DNA from: Apostichopus japonicus
Taxonomy: Eukaryota; Echinodermata; Holothuroidea; Aspidochirotida; Stichopodidae
NCBI RefSeq assembly: GCF_037975245.1
Contig: NC_092562.1
Location: 13,448,501 to 13,508,500 of the forward strand
Direction: 5' to 3'
DNA: 60,000 bases
This document shows positions 1 to 8,766 of the stretch, one piece after another. A program made the position numbers and the translations under genes. The notes beneath the pieces are model-generated. The model did no database searches and was not told the origin of the DNA. It saw only the letters and a program-made list of their open reading frames with translations. Every line of letters begins with the position of its first letter. The stretch's first letter is position 1.

Positions 1-1
1 T

Positions 2-1873
2 GTAGCTTACTTCAGTAAGGCTCTGTCTAAGACGGAAAGGAACTATTGCGTTACACGTAAGGAGCTGCTGGCCATTGTTCTCTCGATCAAACACTTTCAT
101 CACTACCTCTATGGAGCCAAGTTTGTGGTTCGAACTGATCATGGCGCTTTAAGATGGCTAGTAAACTTTCGTAATCCTGAGGGACAGCTAGCCCGATGGT
201 TGGAGACTCTCTCAACATATGACTTTGACATAACACACCGACCAGGAAGAATACACGGTAACGCTGACGCCCTATCAAGACGCCCCTGCAATGAATGCCG
301 ACACTGTGAAAAATCCGAAGAAAAAGAAGATCAGGCAGACAAAGCAAATCTTGCGGAGCCGACCGTGAAACAGGTGTTTGTAATAAACAGACGAAATGAG
401 TCAGAGCCTGCTGTTGGAATTGTGGAGAACCATCAAGATATTTCACAAAGTCAACCATATTCCTGGTTCCACAGATGGACACATGCTGAGTTGCGGAAAA
501 TGCAAATTGACGACAGCGACATTGGGCCTATACTACTCTGGAAAGAAGTGCAGGATTCAAGACCGAATTGGGAGCAAATAACTGCAGGCAGTCCGGCCTT
601 AAAAAACTATTGGAGCCAATGGGATCGCTTACTTCTTAAAGGGGGTGTACTCTATCGTAAATTTGAGACGGACGCGGGAGATAGCGAACTGCATCAGCTG
701 GTAGTCCCAAAAGAAATTCAAGAAGAAATCCTGGATAAGTCCCATAACCATAGGCTTTCAGGCCATTTTATGACGAAGAAGACTCTTAAACGTATCCGAG
801 AACTGTATTACTGGAGTGGTTATAGGGGCCACGTGGAGAAATGGTGTAAGAGCTGTGACGCATGCGCTTCACGAAAGGGCCCTAGGAAAAAGGCCAATGC
901 ATCCTTAAAGCAGTATGGCGCCGGACACGTACTACAACGTTGCGCCATGGATATCATGGGACCACTCCCAGTATCGAGTCGGGGTAATCGGTACGTCGTT
1001 GTCATAGCTGATTATTTCACAAAATGGACAGAAGCATTTGCAATAGCCGACATGGAAGCCGAAACTGTCGCCAGGGTACTGGTTGAAGAGTTTATCTGCA
1101 GGTTTGGTGTCCCCGAAGAACTTCACACTGATCAGGGCCGACAATTTGAATCCGAACTATTCCAACATATGTGTCGACTGTTAGACATTCACAAGACAAG
1201 GACGACACCGTTCCATCCACAATCCGACGGGATGGTGGAGCGATTTAATCGGACCCTAGAAGATATGCTCTCCCTTGTTGTAAGTAAAAATCAGAAAGAC
1301 TGGGATGCGTGGCTGCCGTACCTGTTAATGGCTTATCGCTCCGCGGAGCATGAAAGCACCGGGTTTTCACCGGCTGAAATCATGCTGGGAAGGATGGTTA
1401 CCTTGCCGTTAAGCGCCCAACTCCCCAGGCTACCCGACGAGACGGACAGTCCCCGTAAGCCTACCCCTAAATATGTACTGGAGTTAGATAAGACCATGCA
1501 CAGAATACATGAGATTGCAAGAGGGAAGCTAAAACTAGCCAGTGATAAACAAAAGAAGTTTCACGATAAAGGTGCATACAACCAGGAGTTTACTCAGGGG
1601 GATTTGATATGGCTGCTAAACACCAAGAGGAAAAGAGGGATTTCCCCTAAACTCCAGAAACGTTGGGACGGGCCAGGAAAAATTCTGAAGAAACTCTCAG
1701 ATGTCATATATCGTGTTAAAATGCGACCTAAGAAGAAACCGCAGGTAGTTCATCACAACCGTCTGAAGCCTTATATCGGAGAGGATCCGCCCCTGTGGTT
1801 GTTACGGAAGCCTTCGATCAGCGAAGCTCCTCAGCAAACGGTCACCGAGGTGGAAAATCTACAAAAACAGTAG
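2..1873 (+). CDS. Ty3/gypsy Pol, C-terminal part (RNase H, integrase, GPF-type domain)
   Basis: Open from base 2 (cut by the window edge) to TAG at 1871-1873. The element copies its RNA into cDNA and inserts it into the genome. RNase H is seen as the TRKELLA block (about 53-75) and the TDHGALRWL block (about 134-160), ending in a NADALSR motif near 265. The integrase has an H-x4-H / C-x2-C zinc-binding region (about 740-870). Its core acids are Asp at 950-952, Asp at 1130-1132 and Glu at 1238-1240, leaving 35 residues between the last two (DD35E). A GPF-like C-terminal domain (RWDGPGKI) follows near 1660, and no chromodomain is seen. The frame is uninterrupted, so the element is young. It lies in sense orientation within intron 1 of sulfotransferase copy A. 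Confidence 0.95.
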   Translation, partial: VAYFSKALSKTERNYCVTRKELLAIVLSIKHFHHYLYGAKFVVRTDHGALRWLVNFRNPEGQLARWLETLSTYDFDITHRPGRIHGNADALSRRPCNECRHCEKSEEKEDQADKANLAEPTVKQVFVINRRNESEPAVGIVENHQDISQSQPYSWFHRWTHAELRKMQIDDSDIGPILLWKEVQDSRPNWEQITAGSPALKNYWSQWDRLLLKGGVLYRKFETDAGDSELHQLVVPKEIQEEILDKSHNHRLSGHFMTKKTLKRIRELYYWSGYRGHVEKWCKSCDACASRKGPRKKANASLKQYGAGHVLQRCAMDIMGPLPVSSRGNRYVVVIADYFTKWTEAFAIADMEAETVARVLVEEFICRFGVPEELHTDQGRQFESELFQHMCRLLDIHKTRTTPFHPQSDGMVERFNRTLEDMLSLVVSKNQKDWDAWLPYLLMAYRSAEHESTGFSPAEIMLGRMVTLPLSAQLPRLPDETDSPRKPTPKYVLELDKTMHRIHEIARGKLKLASDKQKKFHDKGAYNQEFTQGDLIWLLNTKRKRGISPKLQKRWDGPGKILKKLSDVIYRVKMRPKKKPQVVHHNRLKPYIGEDPPLWLLRKPSISEAPQQTVTEVENLQKQ

Positions 1874-2060
1874 CGTCGACGCGTTGGCCTTACGTAAGAT
1901 AATACCACCGCGGATCTCCTTGTTGACTGCCATAGTGGTTTTATCTTTCCTCCACCGTGGCATGAAAAACAAAACATCGGACACTATGCCGTACACTAGT
2001 TTCAGCTAGATCTTCCACACAGTCATTTCCGGGTTGCATCTTCATCAGGAACAACTAAAA

Positions 2061-2645
2061 ATGTCTCACTTATACGAAGCCGAATTCAAGTGCAGAGACT
2101 GTAAAAGACGTTACTCTGATCTCAGTGAACTGAAACGTCATTATGCGGAGAAACACGGGGACGGCAGGAAACTCTTTAGATGTGAAGAATGTGATTATTC
2201 GTCTAATAAGAAGGCCGACGTGGTTCGACATAAGAGTAGTCGCCATAAATCGGAAGACACCAGGCAGGTAAGCCTAGGCTTAAAGGAACCTAACGAGCCT
2301 AGTACCTCCAAACCTCGATCTCCACCCAGGGTCCAGCGGCCAGATTGGCCTACACTTCAGACTATCGTTGGATCACCCCATTCGGCTACGGAGTTTCAGC
2401 AAGAAAACCATTTGGACGAAGCTATCGAGCAGAGGGACACTCCCCCAACACCAGTGGTAACCCCACTCAAAAGAAGCCTGTCTCAGCCGAACGACGGAGA
2501 CCAGACCCGCAAGGTACTAAAAAAGGCCATAGAAGATGCGAATAGACCGATGGTGGGTAATAACGACGACAGACAACCAAAGGAGAGGATTTCAACGGTG
2601 GTACTCCAGGATGGGAGGATCTACGTAACTGTAGAGAAATTTTAA
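2061..2645 (+). CDS. Extra ORF of the gypsy element: two C2H2 zinc fingers
   Basis: 194-residue ORF 187 bases after pol and before the 3' LTR. The in-frame ATG at 2034 is possible. The ATG at 2061 (context aaaATGt) is preferred because it lies just before the first finger. Finger 1 uses C11, C14, H27, H32 and finger 2 uses C41, C44, H57, H62, both C-x2-C-x12-H-x4-H. The rest is Pro/Ser/Thr-rich and charged, ending in a short beta-like segment (VVLQDGRIYVTVEKF). There is no signal peptide or membrane segment, so it is not an envelope gene. It may bind DNA or RNA for the element (inference), or it may be a captured host zinc-finger fragment. It is probably expressed from a spliced or downstream-initiated RNA. 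Confidence 0.75.
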   Translation: MSHLYEAEFKCRDCKRRYSDLSELKRHYAEKHGDGRKLFRCEECDYSSNKKADVVRHKSSRHKSEDTRQVSLGLKEPNEPSTSKPRSPPRVQRPDWPTLQTIVGSPHSATEFQQENHLDEAIEQRDTPPTPVVTPLKRSLSQPNDGDQTRKVLKKAIEDANRPMVGNNDDRQPKERISTVVLQDGRIYVTVEKF

Positions 2646-3291
2646 AGACAACCAACCCTTCAGCGAAACGAACTTTCAGTTACTTTGTAAATAATTTCTT
2701 TCTATTCTATATACCGGAGAGAACATTCTATATACATGGTTTCGTAACCTGTAATTTTCTGTGGACGCTTATTCCGTTTTGAATGATTAGCGAAATTATC
2801 GCCGGGAACGAAGTTAACCAGACCCATCACGGAAAATTGTTTCAAAACGTTGTTGCTTTGTATGGACACATGTATTCTCGTTATTTAAATTTATTTTTAC
2901 TTGGACAACATTTGTGTCGCAGCATTTTGTTTTTGTTTATTGAACAAAAGTGGATAATTATGTGCTTTTTGAACGGACACTTCGTATTTTTATGTTTAAC
3001 ATTTTACTTACGGACCCTCTTTCACTACCTTCTTTATGTTCTTATCAAACGTAAGTTGATTTTCTTTTCATGCTTATTTCGTGCTATTTTTGGTAAACAA
3101 TGTACTGTAACTAGGAGTTACTCAAGCTGAAACGATTGGTTCTTAAACTCATACGTTCTTGCCCTCACTTTATATTGTAAATTAAGTGATTTGTTTTAAG
3201 AGGAACCATTTTTTTAATTAATTGTTGTATTGTTAGTTAGTTTTTGGGTATAGAAAATGCGAGGACGCATTTGTAGCTCGGGTGGGGGAAA
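2646..3291 (+). other. Gypsy 3' untranslated region with polypurine tract
   Basis: AT-rich stretch between the zinc-finger ORF and the LTR. It contains a 115-codon ORF (2783-3130) that is very rich in Phe and Leu, but it has no recognisable domain and I do not count it as a gene. The last 11 bases (3281-3291, GGTGGGGGAAA) form the polypurine tract expected immediately before a 3' LTR, the primer for plus-strand DNA synthesis. Confidence 0.7.
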
Positions 3292-4229
3292 TGTAGCGGA
3301 AAGCTACGACTTTTCCTTAGTGAGATACGTTTCGCTCCCTCAGGGGTAACATCTGTTGCGCTCCGCGGAGGTAACGAGAGATGTTTATCCGGAACAGGAA
3401 CTGATTACGTAATTTTGCTATATCGATGTATTCCCGTGACTGGCATAGGCAGGCACGGCGGTGGGTGTGTGAGTCGATCCCATTGGTCGCAACTCACCGT
3501 AGTTATATATACAAGTAGTCCCTGATTGGTCTAAGCCTTTTTTTTACAGTTTATGTACGGACGTGTGTAAACGGGGGTTATTTCCGGGGTATTTAATGCA
3601 GGGTTCTTTCGTAAATGAGTGAGTCAGAGGGTCGGAGAGTCGGTCGAGTGCAAGACAAGGAACTTTCCTTCCGGCGGCTCGTGGTAAAGCCTTTGATATT
3701 TGCTAAGTCCAAACAAATGTGTTTAAGCATTTTAGAGTGCCCGCATCTCTGCGCTGCCCGAGTCCAGCGGATTGCCCGACCCCTGCGCTGCCCGAGTCCA
3801 GCGGATTGCCCGACCCCTGCGCTGCCCGAGTCCAGCGGATTGCCCGACCCCTGCGCTGCCCGAGTCCAGCGGATTGCCCGACACCTGCGCTGCCCGAGTC
3901 AAGCGGAATGCCCGAAGCCTGTGCTGCCCGACACCGGTGGATTGCAGACGTCTAGACTGCCCGACCCTTGCGCAGCCCAGTCTAACTTAGCCATGTTTAT
4001 CATTGGGTTGTGCCCGACCCCAGTGCGTTATATTGGGCAAATGTAAATATTGTATTATACGCTGTAGATGTAGAACGAGATGAGAAATTATACTTTTATT
4101 AATCTTACAACTCTGGTGTCTGCCTCCTGATTTAGAGTTAATCTGTACCCGTCCCCCATCTACCTCCCCTACTCTCCTCCAGTTGGTTTCGAGACAGGTT
4201 TTACACTACCAGACGTTGGCGGCGTTACA
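3292..4229 (+). repeat. 3' LTR of the Ty3/gypsy element (938 bp)
   Basis: Begins TGTAGCGG directly after the polypurine tract and ends GGCGTTACA, the TG...CA boundaries of an LTR. A TATA-like stretch (TTATATATA) lies near 3501. The DNA right after 4229 (ATATAACTG...) is continuous with the unoccupied site in the second gene copy near 47597, which fixes the right end exactly. The 5' LTR and its target duplication are outside the window. Confidence 0.88.
3753..3956 (+). repeat. 34-bp GC-rich tandem repeat inside the LTR (about 6 units)
   Basis: Units start at 3753, 3787, 3821, 3855, 3889 and 3923, exactly 34 bases apart, each opening with GCTGCCCGA. The first four are nearly identical and the last two are diverged. 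In all three frames they encode Pro/Cys/Arg repeats, so ORFs here are by-products of the repeat. An enhancer-like role in the LTR is possible but only inferred. Confidence 0.9.
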
Positions 4230-4586
4230 ATATATAACTGTAAAGTTATATATAATAATGGATGATTGAAAACCTGAGAAAGGAATGAAACAAAAAACGT
4301 AAGTTTAATGATAAGGCTCGTAGAACTGGAGACTTCGTTAATTAGGATAAATTCAAAGAGATCATACGTAAAATGACAGATCGTAAAAAAAAACTTCTCA
4401 GAAAACTATATCCATGATATTTCCGACACCCTTGCAACTAATAACACCAAACCATTCTGGCGATATATAAAACCCACCTGCCGAGAGGCTTTTGATGTTA
4501 GTCCTCTCCAGAGCACCGGTCGCCTTGCCTCAAGTGCAAATGAAAGAGTCGCGAGGTCCTTAATACCCAATTCTGCTCAGTTTTTT
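4230..4586 (+). pseudogene. Decayed LINE (non-LTR retrotransposon), part 1, copy A
   Basis: Aligns almost base for base with 47597-47954. In changing frames it gives the linker between endonuclease and reverse transcriptase, including KPFWRYIKPTC and QFFTKENPQ. Many stops and frameshifts show it is dead. It is cut on the left by the gypsy LTR and on the right by the array insertion at 4587. Confidence 0.65.
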
Positions 4587-4633
4587 GGTTCCTTGCTATT
4601 TGCAAAGCAAGGAACCTATGCGTTCAACTTGGC

Positions 4634-4666
<33 letters not shown>

Positions 4667-7126
4667 ACGCTTGGCTTGTGTACACGATATCTCAATAAGG
4701 AAATGATGTATCATGATGAAACTTGTTGGGTGGATAGCCCATAGTAAGAGGAAGATCCCTATTGTTTTTGGTGCCCGCAAAGGTCACCAAAGGTCAGTTA
4801 GATGCCAAAAACCAATATATTAAAAACAGCAATAACTCCCATTGACAGGGTCCGACATGGTTGATATTTTGGGAGTAGTTGTGAATGGGGTAAGGCATCG
4901 TTTTCAAACTTAACGGTCATGTGATCCAAGGTCACCAAAGGTCAATTAATGATAAAAAACTAGTATTTTTGCGATAACTTGAGAACGAAATGTCCGTTAG
5001 AGTTTGGAGTTGCTTCAATGTAATCCAATTGTTGACCCGCATCTTGGTGACCCTTGACCTCAATTTGAACTCTGGTGACCTTTACGTGTTTTGGGGGATT
5101 TTTACAGTTTTGATGCTATTTTCAGATGTCAAAGGTACCTTCCGATCAAAAATGTCAATGGGTTGACCCCCGTGTGACCTTTGTGTGAGAAGTTATACGA
5201 GGTCAAAGTTAATTTTCAGACATTTAGTGTAATAACTCCCAGTGCCAAGGTGTGACAAGGTTGATTTTTTTGAACAAGTTGCAAATGGTATAGGGAAATA
5301 TTTTCAAACTTAACGGTCATGTGATCCGAGGTCACTAAAGGTCAATTAATGATAAAAACCTAGTATTTTTGCGATAACTTGAGAACAAATTGTCCGTTAG
5401 GGTTGGGAGTTGCTTCAATGTAATCCAATTGACAACCCGCATCTGGGTGACCCTTGACCTCACTTTGACCTCTGGTGACCTCTGATGACCTTTTTGTGTT
5501 TTGTGGATTTTTACAGTTTCGATGCTATTTTCAGATGTTAAAGGTACCTTCCGATCAAAAATGTCAATGGGTTGACCCCCGTGTGACCTTTGTGTGAGAA
5601 GTTATACGAGGTCAAAGTTAATTTTCAGACATTTAATGCAATAACTCCCAGTTCCAAGGTGTGACACGCTTGATATTTTTGGAGTAGTTGCAAATGGTAT
5701 AGGGTAATATTTTCAAACTGAACGGTCATGTGATCCGAGGTCACCAAAGGTCAATTAATGTTAAAAAACTAGTATTTTTGCGATAACTTGAGAACAAATT
5801 GTCCGTTAGGGTTGGGAGTTGCTTTAATGTAATCCAATTGTCGACCCGCATCTGGGTGACCCTTGACCTCAATTTGACCTCCGGTGACCTCTGGTGACCT
5901 TTTTGTGTTTTGTGGATTTTTACAGTTTCGATGCTATTTTTAGATGTTAAAGGTACCTTCCGATCAAAAATGTCAATGGGTTGACCCCCGTGTGACCTTT
6001 GTGTGAGAAGTTATACGAGGTCAAAGTTAATTTTCAGACATTTAATGCAATAACTCCCAGTTCCAAGGTGTGACACAGTTGATATTTTTGGAGTAGTTGC
6101 AAATGGTATAGGGTAATATTTTCAAACTTAACGGTCATGTGATCCAAGGTCACCAAAGGTCAATTAATGATAAAAAACTAGTATTTTTGCGATAACTTGA
6201 GAACAAATTGTCCGTTAGGGTTGGGAGTTGCTTCAATGTAATCCAATTGTCGACCCGCATCTGGGTGACCCTTGACCTCAATTTGACCTCCGGTGACCTC
6301 TGGTGACCTTTTTGTGTTTTGTGGTTTTTACAGTTTCGATGCTATTTTCAGATGTTAAAGGTACCTTCTGATCTTAAATGTCAATGGGATAACCCCTGTG
6401 TGACCTTTGTGTGCAAAGTTATATGAGGTCAAAGTTAATTTTCAGACATTTAATGCAATAACTCCCAGTGCCAAGGTGTGACAAGGTTGATTTTTTTTGA
6501 GCAAGTTGCGAATGGTATAGGGGAATATTTTCAAACTAGCGGTCATGTGATCCAAGGTCACCAAAGGTCAGCTAATGTTAAAAAAGTAGTATTTTGGGGA
6601 GAAAATGGGCAAAGAAAAAATGTTTGAATTTTTACAGTTTTGATGCTCTATTTAGGTCTCACCGATCAAAATGTCAATTGGTTGACCTACGGGTGACCTT
6701 TGTGTGTGAAGTTATGTATACAAGTTCAAAGTTAATTTTTAGACATTTAATGCAATTAAATCCCAATGCCAAGGTGTGACACGGTTGATAATTTGGGACA
6801 AGTTGTGAATGGGGTGGTGGAACATTTTCAAACTTAAAGGTTATATCATCTGAGGTCACCAATGTTATCATATCTGTTGACTCGCTTGTAGGTGACCTTA
6901 TATTTCTTACTTTTTCGACGCCATATTTAGATCTCAAAAGTGCCTTTTGATAAAAAATCTGATCACATTTTGTGATCACAATAGTGTTGGCTATAGTGTT
7001 GATTATTTTATGGGTACATGTAGGACCACAATTACTTGGACTATTTGAGCCCAATCTTGCTTGATAATATTATGTGTATTGTCATATACCCCAAGCAAGG
7101 AACCACAGTGCCCTTGGGCTCTTGTT
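4587..7126 (+). mobile_element. 2.54-kb insertion made of about 400-bp tandem units
   Basis: Absent from the paralogous site at about 47955. Its left end is a small hairpin (GGTTCCTTGC...GCAAGGAACC) and the same AAGCAAGGAACC word occurs near the right end (about 7095), followed by GGGCTCTTG. The body is a tandem array; the anchor AATAACTCCC is at 4831, 5231, 5640, 6049 and 6457, giving periods of 400, 409, 409 and 408 bases, with a shortened unit after 6457. A (GT)n run lies at about 4628-4660. No coding capacity was seen. The element class is not recognised; a non-autonomous DNA transposon carrying a satellite is the simplest reading. Confidence 0.8.
5738..5998. promoter_or_regulatory. Cluster of nuclear-receptor half-sites in one array unit
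   Basis: A representative unit holds AGGTCA-4-AGGTCA (5738-5753). At 5857-5900 follows TGACCC, 1 base, TGACCT, 5 bases, TGACCT, 4 bases, TGACCT, 4 bases, TGACCT. At 5982-5998 is TGACCC-5-TGACCT. These are direct repeats with spacings 4, 1, 5, 4, 4 and 5, the spacing classes used by RXR heterodimers and HNF4-type receptors. Neighbouring units repeat the pattern with minor changes. Binding is an inference. Confidence 0.5.
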
Positions 7127-7850
7127 ACTAAAGAAAATCCGCAAGACCTACCAACAATAAACCGAAGATCATTATATGCCCTATATTACTGTCACTAGTC
7201 ATAGCTAGCATCGAGAAACTTCTGAAGGAACTTAAGATCCACAAAGCAACTGGCCCGACAAAATATCCCGACCGTACGGATTTTGAAGGCATGCTCTTCA
7301 GATACAATGGCGCCAAGTCTATCTCCACTATAGAACAATCCCGCAGGACTGGCGTACAGCAAATGTGCCACCCATAGTCAAGATATATAGGGGACCGATC
7401 AAAACCGTCAAATTACCATAGTCCAGTTTCGCCTACTAGTAATAGTATGATAGGCTGCAAGCAACTGGAGCCGCATATTATTGTCAGTAACATAGTACGG
7501 CTCATTTTAATCCTTATGCCATACTGGATCATGTGAAAAACAACATGGCTTTAGACGTGTAGTAGTATAGATCTTGTGAAACCCAACTGGCGGTTCTGGT
7601 AATCAGCTGCTGGACAACATTATCAAATCCGGGAAGAGAAGGACACACGTCAACAACCCTATGGGCGATATGTGTGGACATCGATCAAGATCAAGATATA
7701 GTACAACTAATCGAACAACAGTAGCTCCGATACAAAATATATGCACCCACCAATCCCCCAAAAGACAGTGTGTCTATAATAAAATTGTCTTCACTCAAAA
7801 GTGTGAGAGGACCGTTAACTGTGAATATTACCAAGTGCAAATTAAATGAA
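7127..7850 (+). pseudogene. Decayed LINE, part 2, copy A
   Basis: Continues the LINE remnant after the array insertion and matches 47955-48678. Fragments typical of reverse transcriptase appear in mixed frames: IEKLLKELKIHKATGP, a DWRTANVPPIVK block, and RSCETQLAVLV (about 7570-7600), which corresponds to the GFR..RSCETQL region of CR1/L2/Jockey-type elements. Stops are frequent. Confidence 0.65.
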
Positions 7851-7913
7851 GCGGGCAGTATATTTATTTTTTAACAAGATTGTAATATCAGTAATCTTTG
7901 TTCCATATATCAG

Positions 7914-8140
7914 GTACCCACTGGATGTGGGAAATAGCTCTGCTGGTATTAGCAAAGGGACGTGCAGATGATATCGACAGGATGAAGATGTTTGGGACTG
8001 GAGTAGAATTTCTCTTTCCGCCTGAAATGACGACACCATCTCATGAGATATTTGCGGAGATGGAGTCCCCAAGGGTCATGATTACCCATCTACCGTGGAA
8101 ATTCTTGCCCAAACAACTAACAGAGGGCAAGAAAGGGAGG
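7914..8140 (+). CDS. SULT copy A exon 2
   Basis: 227 bases. The acceptor is ATATATCAG and the donor GTAAGT. It starts by completing the Gly codon of TYPKSGT and carries the catalytic-His block THLPW. Confidence 0.9.
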
Positions 8141-8695
8141 GTAAGTTCAAATGAATAAATTGCTCATGAAAATGTTCGCAGCTGTGCATTGAAGATATTT
8201 ATCAAGCCCCATAAGCAAACAATCTAAATGCAAATTTTCCAAACATAAACTTTAGATTTTTTTTATTTTTTTAAATAACCACTCTCGTTAAGAATGTCAC
8301 ATGCACATTACAAGTCCCCTTGTTATCCCAAGGTTCTGTTGTCTATTGTCATGTGTTTTGAATTATTAAATATCTATTCATATGATTTATCATACGTATT
8401 GTGTATGACAATGCCAAGTAGTAATCACCATCACTGCCACAATCACCACCACCACCATCACCATCATCGTCGTCGTTGTCACGATCATCGTTATCGTAAT
8501 TAACATCATCATCATCACCATTATCATCCTCACCAGTATCACCATCATCGCCACAAACACCACCATCGCCACCACTACCATCATCGTCGTCGTTGTCACC
8601 ATCATCGGTATCGTAATTAGGATTATCATCATCATCATTATCATCATCACCACTACCACCATTATCACCATCATCGTCGTCGTCACCAACATCAC

Positions 8696-8766
<71 letters not shown>

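Noticed and set aside
2783-3130. 115-codon hydrophobic ORF after the zinc-finger ORF, considered as an envelope-like gene
   Set aside because: No signal peptide, cleavage site or Cys pattern; composition reflects T-rich DNA.
3753-3956. CRISPR-like array
   Set aside because: Contiguous tandem repeat without spacers, in eukaryotic DNA.
3615-4046. Pro/Cys-rich ORFs in the LTR
   Set aside because: All three frames stay open because of the 34-bp repeat; not evidence of coding.
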